Shown: positions 1 through 4,891 of the stretch, one piece after another
Position numbering within the stretch: the first letter of the stretch is position 1
Layout of the letters: each line of letters opens with the position of its first letter
Assembly (NCBI GenBank): GCA_035655435.1
Contig: DASRUN010000049.1
Span: forward strand, 1-6,525
DNA length: 6,525 nt
Direction: 5' to 3'
Source of the DNA: UBA493 sp035655435
Lineage (GTDB): Archaea > Iainarchaeota > Iainarchaeia > Iainarchaeales > Iainarchaeaceae
Made by a program: the position numbers and the translations under genes
Notes under the pieces: model-generated
What the model was told of the DNA's origin: nothing
Seen by the model: the letters and a program-made list of their open reading frames with translations, nothing else
Database searches by the model: none

Positions 1-1
1 G

Positions 2-133
2 GTTGAAATGGTTTCTTCCCCCAACTGCACAACAGTTGCGGGAAGAAAAATACTGGAAAGCAGTGAATTCAAAAAAATAATCGAAGACACTGTTACTGCA
101 GCACGGAAGCGCAGCGCGGAGTTGGGAAAATAA
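2..133 (+). CDS. proC: Pyrroline-5-carboxylate reductase, C-terminal end (partial)
   Basis: The last 43 codons of a gene entering from the left, ending in TAA at 131-133. The product would reduce pyrroline-5-carboxylate to proline with NAD(P)H, the last step of proline synthesis in the cytoplasm. The visible peptide starts VEMVSSPNCTTVAGRKILES and ends in AARKRSAELGK. This matches the family C-terminal helical dimerisation domain, which has a (T/S)SPGGTT..G...LE block followed by a short helix ending in RS.ELGK. The usual GG of that block is NC here, a substitution in a conserved turn. Directly downstream are proB and proA, the other two proline genes, which strongly supports the assignment despite the short fragment. 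The catalytic N-terminal Rossmann domain is outside the window. Confidence 0.82.
   Translation, partial: VEMVSSPNCTTVAGRKILESSEFKKIIEDTVTAARKRSAELGK
118..132 (+). promoter_or_regulatory. Ribosome binding site and possible ATA start for proB
   Basis: GGAG at 118-121 lies 8 nt before an ATA codon at 130-132 that is in frame with proB and overlaps the proC stop as ATAA. Translating from here gives a six-residue extension (M/I-K-F-K-R-I) that completes the first beta strand expected in glutamate 5-kinases. The annotated GTG at 148 has only a weak purine stretch (AAAAGA) in front of it. The site therefore favours initiation at the non-standard ATA. A sequencing error or a G-to-A change in an original ATGA overlap would look the same. 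Confidence 0.45.
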
Positions 134-147
134 AATTCAAAAGAATC

Positions 148-903
148 GTGGTGAAAATCGGAACCAACGCCCTTATGCAAAATGACAAGATAAACAAGGC
201 AATAATTATGAGCCTTGCAACTGAACTTTCTCAAGCGGTAAAAAAAGGAACTGAGGTCATCCTGGTTACAAGCGGCGCCATTGGTTTTGGAATAGAAAAA
301 ATGAAAAAAAGGTTTCCAAAGGACACCGAAACAAGACAGGCAATGGCTGCAATAGGGCAAAATCTTTTGATGCACGAGTATGAAAAAGCATTCAAGAAAC
401 ACGGGCAGGTCATAGCACAAGTGCTTTTGACTCCGGGAGTTTTTACAAACCATGGTGCACTCTCAAACCTTGATTCAACTCTTGGAAAACTGTTTGAAAT
501 GAAAGTCATCCCGATAATAAACGAGAATGACGTGATTGCGATTGATGCACTTTCAGAGGAAAAACCATTTTCAGACAATGACGGACTGGCAGCAGTAATG
601 GCAATAAATTTCCAGGCAAATCTCATGATTCTTCTCACGGATGTGGATGGCTTCTTCACTGAAAACCCGAAAGAAAACCACAGAGCTGAAAAGATAAGAA
701 ACCTCAGGGAACTAATTTCAAAAGGAATGGTGCACGGGCAAAAATCAAAATACGGACTCGGTGGAGTAAAATCAAAAATTTTGGCGGTGCAGAAAGTGAT
801 TGAGCATGGTGTAAGCGTTGCGGTGTGCAAAGCGCGCAAGGGTGCAGTAATGGATGTGCTCACCAACAATGGTTCGGGATCGTTCTTCGAGGCGAGTAAA
901 TGA
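148..903 (+). CDS. proB: Glutamate 5-kinase, short form without PUA domain
   Basis: Phosphorylates L-glutamate with ATP to gamma-glutamyl phosphate, the first and usually feedback-controlled step of proline synthesis. The 251 residues form one amino-acid-kinase domain. Numbered from GTG148: KIGTNAL at 3-9 (phosphate-binding lysine and glycine), VTSGAIGFG at 40-48, NEND at 125-128 and FSDND at 141-145 (glutamate site), LLTDVDGFF at 162-170 and GGVKSK at 205-210 (ATP site). The C-terminal PUA domain of the ~367-residue E. coli enzyme is absent, as in other short forms. The start is doubtful: GTG148 and GTG151 truncate beta strand 1, while an in-frame ATA at 130 with a good Shine-Dalgarno would give a full-length N-terminus. 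The 3' end overlaps proA by ATGA (900-903), so the two are probably translationally coupled. Confidence 0.93.
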   Translation: MVKIGTNALMQNDKINKAIIMSLATELSQAVKKGTEVILVTSGAIGFGIEKMKKRFPKDTETRQAMAAIGQNLLMHEYEKAFKKHGQVIAQVLLTPGVFTNHGALSNLDSTLGKLFEMKVIPIINENDVIAIDALSEEKPFSDNDGLAAVMAINFQANLMILLTDVDGFFTENPKENHRAEKIRNLRELISKGMVHGQKSKYGLGGVKSKILAVQKVIEHGVSVAVCKARKGAVMDVLTNNGSGSFFEASK

Positions 904-2198
904 CGGAGGCAATGGAAAAGGCAAGCAATGCAAAAAAAGCTTTCCTAAAAATGAGCACTTCAGCTGAAAAGCAGAGGAACAAAACACTTACAGAAATAAT
1001 TGTGAATATGAAAAAAAATAAGGCAAAAATTGTTGAAGCAAATTCCAAGGATGTTGCGGAAGCCAAGGCAAATGCATTGCCGCAGCAGTTGGTGAAACGG
1101 CTTGAGCTTTCAAAGGAAAAGTTCGATGATATACTCCACGAAGTCAAAGGAGTGGCCAAACAGGAAAACCCGCTTGGAAAAACAATTTCAAAAACCCTAT
1201 TGGACAAAGGACTTGAGCTTGAACAGGTGACAACGCCTATAGGAGTGGTGTGTGCGATTTTCGAGGCAAGACCAGATGCACTTGTACAAATAAGTTCATT
1301 GTCAATCAAAACAGGGAACTCGGTAATACTAAAAGGGGGTAACGAAGCAAATAACACAAACAAAGCATTGATTGAATGCATTCAGGCTGCGCTGGAAGAA
1401 GCACGATTACCAAAGGAAGCAGTGCAGGCCATAGAGTCAAGGGAAGCAGTGCATGAGCTTCTAAAAATGAACGAATTTATTGACTTAATAATTCCTCGCG
1501 GGAGCAGCAAGTTCGTCAAATTCATTCAAGAGAATTCCTGCATCCCGGTTTTAGGACACTCTGAAGGAATTTGCCACGAGTATGTAGATGAAAAAGCGGA
1601 TTTGAAAAAAGCAGTGAAGATTGCTATTGATGCGAAGTGCCAATATCCTGCTGTTTGCAATGCAATGGAAACCCTTTTGGTGCACGAAAAAATTGCCGAA
1701 AAATTCCTGAAAGCCTATGCAAAAAACCTTGCCGGGAAAGTTGAGCTGCGTGCAGATGAAAAGGCGCTTGCAATTCTCGAAAAATTCGGTTTTGATGCAA
1801 AAAAAGCGTCTGAATCTGACTGGACAACGGAGTACAATGATTTGATACTCTCAATCAAAACCGTGAAAAATGTGGATGAGGCAATTAACCACATCAATAC
1901 TTTCGGATCGAAACACACCGATGGAATCATTACTGAAAATTCCAAAACCGCGCAAAAATTTTTGCAGGCTATTGATTCCGCGGGGGTCTATTGGAATGCT
2001 TCAACAAGGTTTGCAGATGGTTACCGTTACGGAAAGGGTGCAGAGGTAGGAATTTCAACCGGAAAAATACATGCACGTGGGCCGAGCGGTGTTGAAGCGC
2101 TACTGAGCTACAAATACATCCTGAAAGGAAAAGGTCACATAGTTGCAGATTATTCCGGAACAAAAGCGAGAAAGTTTTTGCACAAAAAAATAAAGTGA
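900..2198 (+). CDS. proA: Gamma-glutamyl phosphate reductase (glutamate-5-semialdehyde dehydrogenase)
   Basis: Reduces gamma-glutamyl phosphate to glutamate-5-semialdehyde with NADPH. The product cyclises spontaneously to pyrroline-5-carboxylate, the ProC substrate. The protein has 432 residues (E. coli 417) and the aldehyde-dehydrogenase fold. TPIGVVCAIFEARPDALVQ at 112-130 and ILKGGNEA near 143-150 mark the nucleotide-binding part. GHSEGICHEYVD near 219-230 precedes the catalytic cysteine, Cys253, in YPAVCNAMETLLV. HARGPSGVEALLSYKY at 391-406 is the family C-terminal signature. ATG900 overlaps the proB stop (ATGA) and has GAGG at 889-892 seven bases upstream. ATG912 is in frame, but the GGAGG at 905-909 sits too close to serve it. 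The C-terminus ends in a lysine-rich tail. Confidence 0.97.
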   Translation: MTEAMEKASNAKKAFLKMSTSAEKQRNKTLTEIIVNMKKNKAKIVEANSKDVAEAKANALPQQLVKRLELSKEKFDDILHEVKGVAKQENPLGKTISKTLLDKGLELEQVTTPIGVVCAIFEARPDALVQISSLSIKTGNSVILKGGNEANNTNKALIECIQAALEEARLPKEAVQAIESREAVHELLKMNEFIDLIIPRGSSKFVKFIQENSCIPVLGHSEGICHEYVDEKADLKKAVKIAIDAKCQYPAVCNAMETLLVHEKIAEKFLKAYAKNLAGKVELRADEKALAILEKFGFDAKKASESDWTTEYNDLILSIKTVKNVDEAINHINTFGSKHTDGIITENSKTAQKFLQAIDSAGVYWNASTRFADGYRYGKGAEVGISTGKIHARGPSGVEALLSYKYILKGKGHIVADYSGTKARKFLHKKIK

Positions 2199-2199
2199 T
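2195..2199 (+). promoter_or_regulatory. GTGAT ribosome binding site overlapping proA stop
   Basis: GTGAT is complementary to the ATCAC segment at the 3' end of archaeal 16S rRNA. It lies 5 nt before ATG2205 and includes the TGA of proA, a layout that favours reinitiation by terminating ribosomes. Confidence 0.5.
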
Positions 2200-2204
2200 T
2201 ATCC

Positions 2205-2417
2205 ATGCTCAAAAAAGGAAAATATTTGCATTACAAAGGAAAAGAATACGAACTTATCGGAGTTGCTTTGGATGAGAAAACACATGAAGAATTAGTTGTG
2301 TATCGCGCGCTTTATGGGGAAAACCAATTGTGGGTTAGGCCTTTGAAAATTTTTACGGAAACGGTTGAATTTGATGGAAAAGAAGTTCCGCGGTTCAAAT
2401 ATGTTGGAAATCAGTGA
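2205..2417 (+). CDS. DUF1653 family small protein
   Basis: A 70-residue protein matching the DUF1653 family (as remembered, Pfam PF07866) over almost its whole length. It has KGKYLHYKGKEYELIGVALD, then the EELVVYRALYG core, then LWVRPLKIFTETVE and a final VPRFKYVG. The family is small, probably all-beta and of unknown biochemical role, so no function is proposed. No signal peptide or membrane segment is seen. ATG2205 lies 6 nt after the proA stop. GTGAT at 2195-2199, which includes that stop, is five bases upstream and complements the archaeal 16S 3' end. It is therefore probably the last gene of the proline operon. Its final 7 bp overlap the convergent glycosyltransferase gene, and both stop codons lie in the overlap. 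Confidence 0.9.
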   Translation: MLKKGKYLHYKGKEYELIGVALDEKTHEELVVYRALYGENQLWVRPLKIFTETVEFDGKEVPRFKYVGNQ

Positions 2418-3049
2418 GGCAGAACGCCTTTGGAATGTTTTACAACCAAATCCGAATCAAGGAAAATTTTAACTCCGATTTCCTTCAAACGTTCGCAGAA
2501 AACCTGGTCTTCGGTTACTAAAGAACCGTCTTGGAGAGGTCGTAAATCAAAAGGCCTTGGCTTGAATTTTTCAAACAATTTTCTTGCAAAATCCATTCTG
2601 AATGCACAAAAACCAAAGCCGACAGCATCAACTTCGATCAAACCTTTCAAATCCTCATTTCGTAACCAGGAATATTTTTCTCCGTTCTGTTTGTACGCAA
2701 CAGGAAGAATTCCCTTGTCTGTTGGATTGTAGTAAACTCCTGAAACAAAACCTTTCCCGGAATCCAAATGCTCAATGAGTTTTTTCACTTGTTCGAAAGT
2801 AAAAACAATGTCATTGTCAATCCACACAATGTAATCAATCAAAAAATTCGGAGTTGATTCTTCCAATTGAAAAGCACGCCTAAGTAGCTCGTTTCTGTTT
2901 TCAAAAATCATTGGAGAGGCAACGGTAAGAACCGCTGTATTGTACTGGTGCATCAAAGAACCTATATTATTGGCAAAGGATTTGAAAAACGCGAATTCCA
3001 CGTATCTTCCTGATGGAATGCATATTACAATGTTTTTTTTCTGATTCAT
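2411..3049 (-). CDS. GT-A-like glycosyltransferase (family 2-like)
   Basis: A 212-residue protein with features of a nucleotide-sugar glycosyltransferase of GT-A fold. Seen directly: an N-terminal beta strand NIVICIPSG (6-14), an NRNELLRRAF segment (51-60), a DxD-like motif in DYIVWIDNDIVF (72-83, DND 78-80, the expected metal/nucleotide-sugar site), and GFVSGVYY (100-107). Further on are VDAVGFGFCAFRMD (140-153) and a late acidic TEDQVFCERLKEIGVKIFLD (179-198) followed by His205, the typical acceptor/base region. It has no signal peptide or membrane helix, so it is probably cytosolic. Donor, acceptor and final glycan cannot be read from sequence. It is transcribed against the proline operon, and its stop overlaps the DUF1653 gene by 7 bp. 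ATG3049 is chosen because a TATA-like box lies about 27 bp upstream; no strong Shine-Dalgarno is present. Confidence 0.8.
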   Translation of the reverse strand: MNQKKNIVICIPSGRYVEFAFFKSFANNIGSLMHQYNTAVLTVASPMIFENRNELLRRAFQLEESTPNFLIDYIVWIDNDIVFTFEQVKKLIEHLDSGKGFVSGVYYNPTDKGILPVAYKQNGEKYSWLRNEDLKGLIEVDAVGFGFCAFRMDFARKLFEKFKPRPFDLRPLQDGSLVTEDQVFCERLKEIGVKIFLDSDLVVKHSKGVLPH

Positions 3050-3071
3050 TAATCATTTGCAGAAAGAAAGG

Positions 3072-3079
3072 CTTTTATT
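3072..3079 (-). promoter_or_regulatory. TATA-like box for the glycosyltransferase gene
   Basis: On the minus strand this reads AATAAAAG, centred about 27 bp before ATG3049. That is the distance expected between an archaeal TATA box and the start site of a leaderless mRNA. The match to the consensus is weak, and the gene could instead be read through from the small gene upstream. Confidence 0.3.
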
Positions 3080-3099
3080 GCGTATTCTCTGATTGAAAA

Positions 3100-3225
3100 T
3101 TAGTCTTCTTCCTCTTTGCCTTTTGCTCTATCTTTATCTCGTTGAGTTCGAAACCTATGATCTTGATCTATCCCAGACATCTCTTTGAAACCTTTAAATA
3201 TATGATGCAAAACTTTTAGTGGCAT
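3100..3225 (-). CDS. Small charged protein of 41 residues, probably leaderless
   Basis: An ORF from ATG3225 to TAA at 3102-3100. The product begins MPLKVLHHIFKGFKEM, continues SGIDQDHRFRTQRDKD and ends RAKGKEEED. The first half has an amphipathic look (VLHHIFKGF); the second half is very polar, with alternating basic and acidic residues and an acidic tail. I recognise no family and propose no function. Support for a gene: a purine-rich BRE and a TTAAATAT box (3254-3247) are centred 25 bp before the ATG, ideal for a leaderless message. An in-frame TAG six bases upstream bars a longer N-terminus. The amino-acid composition is protein-like rather than AT-noise. It precedes the glycosyltransferase by 50 nt on the same strand and may be cotranscribed. 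A chance ORF remains possible at this length. Confidence 0.42.
   Translation of the reverse strand: MPLKVLHHIFKGFKEMSGIDQDHRFRTQRDKDRAKGKEEED
3187..3200 (+). promoter_or_regulatory. Plus-strand BRE/TATA-like element without an obvious gene
   Basis: GAAACC (3187-3192) followed by TTTAAATA (3193-3200) is a good archaeal promoter match. It would start transcription near 3224. The only ORF there is 19 codons (ATG3224), so if active it may make a noncoding or antisense RNA, or a long precursor leading into tRNA-His. It lies inside the 41-residue minus-strand ORF, and AT-rich chance is a fair alternative. Confidence 0.25.
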
Positions 3226-3246
3226 GACCTATACTCGGAATTTCCC

Positions 3247-3260
3247 ATATTTAACCTTTC
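3247..3260 (-). promoter_or_regulatory. BRE/TATA promoter for the 41-residue gene
   Basis: Read on the minus strand: a purine-rich GGAAAGG-type BRE (around 3260-3255) next to TTAAATAT (3254-3247). The box centre is about 25 bp from ATG3225, which fits transcription starting at the first base of the start codon. Confidence 0.45.
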
Positions 3261-3271
3261 CCAAAAAAATG

Positions 3272-3297
3272 CTAGGTTTTTAAATAAAACCACCTAG
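3272..3297. other. Imperfect inverted repeat (hairpin) in intergenic region
   Basis: CTAGGTTTT (3272-3280) can pair with AAAA (3286-3289) and CCTAG (3293-3297) around a five-base TAAAT loop, leaving CCA bulged. The centre also contains TTTAAATA (3279-3286), so it may instead be a promoter box in a symmetrical setting. The gene-poor stretch 3226-3381 also holds the 3316-3329 hairpin and the probable tRNA promoter. I see no coding sequence in it beyond a 19-codon ORF. Confidence 0.3.
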
Positions 3298-3315
3298 AAA
3301 TAGTGCTTATGGACA

Positions 3316-3329
3316 GTGAATGTCTTCAC
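3316..3329. other. Small perfect hairpin upstream of tRNA-His
   Basis: GTGAA (3316-3320) and TTCAC (3325-3329) pair around TGTC. The overlapping GACA (3312-3315) can pair with that TGTC (3321-3324) instead, so two mutually exclusive small stems share the same bases. No function is evident. Confidence 0.25.
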
Positions 3330-3345
3330 AACAAATACTAATTCT

Positions 3346-3355
3346 GTTAAATTAA
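3346..3355 (+). promoter_or_regulatory. Probable TATA box of tRNA-His
   Basis: GTTAAATTAA is centred about 31 bp before the mature tRNA 5' end at 3382. Transcription would start near 3377, a short 5' leader suited to RNase P trimming. The surroundings are AT-rich, so the exact box is uncertain. Confidence 0.35.
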
Positions 3356-3381
3356 CTAAATACCAAAATATCTTTTTTCGT

Positions 3382-3454
3382 GGCGGCGGTAGTACAGTGG
3401 TTAGTATCAGGGGTTGTGGTCCCCTGGGCCCGGGTTCGATTCCCGGCCGCGGCC
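3382..3454 (+). tRNA. tRNA-His (GTG)
   Basis: A complete cloverleaf can be drawn. D stem GTAC/GTAT (3392-3395/3404-3407); anticodon stem AGGGG/CCCCT (3409-3413/3421-3425) with loop TTGTGGT and anticodon GTG at 3416-3418. A 4-nt variable loop follows, then T arm CCGGG-TTCGATT-CCCGG (3430-3446). The acceptor stem 3383-3389/3447-3453 is extended by the extra G-1 (3382) opposite C73 (3454), the identity element unique to tRNA-His. One acceptor pair is a G3:G70 mismatch (3385/3451). No CCA is encoded. The gene sits 88 nt upstream of hisS on the same strand, so tRNA and cognate synthetase may share a transcript. Confidence 0.95.
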
Positions 3455-3542
3455 TCTCGCAAACCCGCGAGAGTTGGGTGTGCACTTACAGTAGCACTTG
3501 CCCTTCGGGCTTTGGCTCGCAAAACTCGCTTAGGGTGTTGCA
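3454..3542 (+). promoter_or_regulatory. Structured leader between tRNA-His and hisS
   Basis: The 88 nt between tRNA-His and hisS fold locally almost throughout. HP1: CTCTCGC (3454-3460) with GCGAGAG (3467-3473), loop AAACCC. HP2: GTGCACT (3480-3486) with AGT-A-GCAC (3490-3497), one bulged A, loop TAC. HP3: GCCC (3500-3503) with GGGC (3507-3510). CTCGC recurs at 3516-3520 and 3525-3529, so the single GCGAG of HP1 has three possible partners and could form a long-range alternative pairing close to the start codon. The hisS ribosome binding site is probably GGGTG (3533-3537), five bases before ATG3543. HP1 begins at the tRNA discriminator base, so it could affect 3' trimming. A role in hisS control is an inference. 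Confidence 0.4.
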
Positions 3543-4793
3543 ATGAAATTCCAAACAGTTCGCGGAATGAGGGATTTTCTCCCGGAACAAATGAAGAAGA
3601 AACAATTCATTGAGGATTTTATAAGAAAAATTTTTGAAAGTTATGGGTATGAGCCGCTTCAAACTCCGATAGTGGAGGAATTTGGGCTTCTTAGTGCGAA
3701 AGGTTCCGGCGGAGAAGCGGTAAAAGATGAAATTTATTATTTCAAGGATAAGAGCGAAAGAGAATTAGGTTTACGATACGATCTAACTGTTCCGCTTGGA
3801 AGAATTGCCGCTTCAAACCCGCTTGGAAGACCGTTCAAGCGCTATTGTATTGGACAGGTTTATCGTTATGACAGACCGCAGGCAAAAAGATACAGAGAAT
3901 TTACACAAGCAGATGCTGACATTGTTGGAACGAAAACAATCGAAGCTGATTTTGAATGTGTCCAAATTGCAATTGATGTTATGCGAGGTTTGGGTTTTGA
4001 ATTTGAAATAAAAGTTAATAATAGAAAAATTCTCGAAGAACTTGGATTGAAAATGGAAATAAAAGAAGAACAAATCAAGGAAGCATTCAGGCTCATTGAT
4101 AAGATGGATAAAATCGGATTGAAGGAAGTGGAAAAGGAGTTTAAGGAGAAAAAAATAAATGCACGAATTTTAGGACAGATCGAGGCGAATTCTTTTGAAC
4201 AGGTTAAAGATTATCTTTCCCAAAGCGAATCTTTAGTAGAATTAGAAAAGGTTTTGGAATTGTGTAAAGAAAATAATTACAAAGAAGTTGGTTTTGATCT
4301 CGGCCTCGCGCGCGGATTGGAATATTATACAGGAATTGTTTTCGAGGTTAAAATTCAGAACGGCCCCTCAGTTGCGGCGGGTGGACGCTATGATAGGTTG
4401 ATTGAATTGTACGGAGGACAACCTTCTCCCGCTGTGGGAATCAGTTTTGGAGTGGATAGATTGTATGATTATCTTGAGGGAACGCTTGTTGTTGGTTCTA
4501 ACACTGATGTTTTTGTTATTCCGATAGGAGAAAAGGCTGTTTCTGCGGCTTTTAATATTGCCTCGAAGATCAGGAAAACCGGTTTGGGTGTTGAGGTTGA
4601 TTTGATGCAGCGCAACATCAAAAAGAATTTTGAGTACGCGAACAAAAAAGGAATAGGGTTTGTAATTGTTATTGGAGAAAATGAATTGAAAGTTAAAAAA
4701 TTCAAGTTGAAAGATATGGGTTCCGGAAAGGAGAAGGAGTTTTCGTTTGAAAATTCTTTTGAAGCGGGGGCTTTTGTGAAAAGGCTTGAGTGA
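3543..4793 (+). CDS. hisS: Histidyl-tRNA synthetase
   Basis: Class II aminoacyl-tRNA synthetase that charges tRNA-His with histidine using ATP in the cytoplasm. The 416 residues are close to the E. coli length (424). Class II motif 1 lies near the N-terminus after VRGMRDFLPEQ (6-16). Motif 2 runs about 97-124 and includes RYREFTQAD. The two histidine-specific motifs are LARGLEYYTG (255-264, with the catalytic arginine 257) and AAGGRYD (278-284). Motif 3 is SPAVGISFGVDRL (295-307). Residues from about 320 form the C-terminal anticodon-binding domain. No domain is missing. The start ATG3543 has GGGTG at 3533-3537. The cognate tRNA-His gene is immediately upstream, and the linking leader is structured. 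The stop TGA4791 is followed by a non-coding gap with a T-tract. Confidence 0.98.
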   Translation: MKFQTVRGMRDFLPEQMKKKQFIEDFIRKIFESYGYEPLQTPIVEEFGLLSAKGSGGEAVKDEIYYFKDKSERELGLRYDLTVPLGRIAASNPLGRPFKRYCIGQVYRYDRPQAKRYREFTQADADIVGTKTIEADFECVQIAIDVMRGLGFEFEIKVNNRKILEELGLKMEIKEEQIKEAFRLIDKMDKIGLKEVEKEFKEKKINARILGQIEANSFEQVKDYLSQSESLVELEKVLELCKENNYKEVGFDLGLARGLEYYTGIVFEVKIQNGPSVAAGGRYDRLIELYGGQPSPAVGISFGVDRLYDYLEGTLVVGSNTDVFVIPIGEKAVSAAFNIASKIRKTGLGVEVDLMQRNIKKNFEYANKKGIGFVIVIGENELKVKKFKLKDMGSGKEKEFSFENSFEAGAFVKRLE

Positions 4794-4809
4794 ATACACA
4801 TGACGATAA

Positions 4810-4853
4810 AGGTCTGGGGAGAACCTAGCTCAAAGCTCAAATTTCGGTTTTTT
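4810..4853 (+). terminator. Possible hisS terminator (hairpin plus T6)
   Basis: AGGTCT and AGAACCT (4810-4826) can pair around GGGG with one bulged A. A run of six T (4848-4853) follows about 20 bases later. Archaeal termination depends mainly on oligo-T, so the T-run is the significant part; the hairpin may be incidental. A tandem 7-mer AGCTCAA occurs twice between them (4827-4840). Confidence 0.3.
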
Positions 4854-4862
4854 AATTGTTTG
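4847..4862 (+). repeat. 16-nt direct repeat, copy 1
   Basis: GTTTTTTAATTGTTTG occurs here, downstream of hisS, and again exactly at 6228-6243, just after the sugar dehydrogenase stop. Each copy sits between a stop codon and the next gene on the same strand. It could serve as an oligo-T terminator for the gene before, a TATA-like promoter for the gene after, or both. Confidence 0.5.
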
Positions 4863-4870
4863 TAAAATAA
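4863..4870 (+). promoter_or_regulatory. TATA-like box for the sugar dehydrogenase gene
   Basis: TAAAATAA is centred about 25 bp before ATG4892, fitting a leaderless start. The TTTTTTAA just upstream (4848-4855) is an alternative box that would give a leader of about 14 nt. No strong ribosome binding site precedes the ATG (only TTGATA), which favours the leaderless reading. Confidence 0.3.
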
Positions 4871-4891
4871 GTACTTGAGAGTATTGATAGT

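Noticed and set aside
231..869. 212-codon open frame antisense to proB
   Set aside because: Proline-, serine- and phenylalanine-rich shadow of proB, which has clear family motifs on the other strand.
3141..3156. GAGTTCGAAACC resembles a tRNA T-arm
   Set aside because: No matching acceptor, D or anticodon arm can be drawn around it. It lies inside the 41-residue ORF.
3202..3208. ATGATGC resembles a C box of a C/D guide RNA
   Set aside because: No D box (CTGA) at a suitable distance and no terminal stem; only a partial box match.
3224..3283. 19-codon plus-strand ORF at ATG3224, placed for leaderless transcription from the 3193-3200 box
   Set aside because: Too short, and it conflicts with the more protein-like minus-strand ORF. 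Its composition looks like AT-rich intergenic sequence.
3455..3542. Bacterial T-box riboswitch upstream of hisS
   Set aside because: No T-box consensus or specifier loop. The context is archaeal, and the neighbouring structure is a real tRNA gene.
3294..3613. Several open frames on both strands across the tRNA-His gene and its leader
   Set aside because: They are translations of tRNA and leader sequence. A full cloverleaf explains the same bases.
4368..4840. Two long antisense frames over the 3' end of hisS
   Set aside because: Shadows of conserved hisS coding sequence with no recognisable features.
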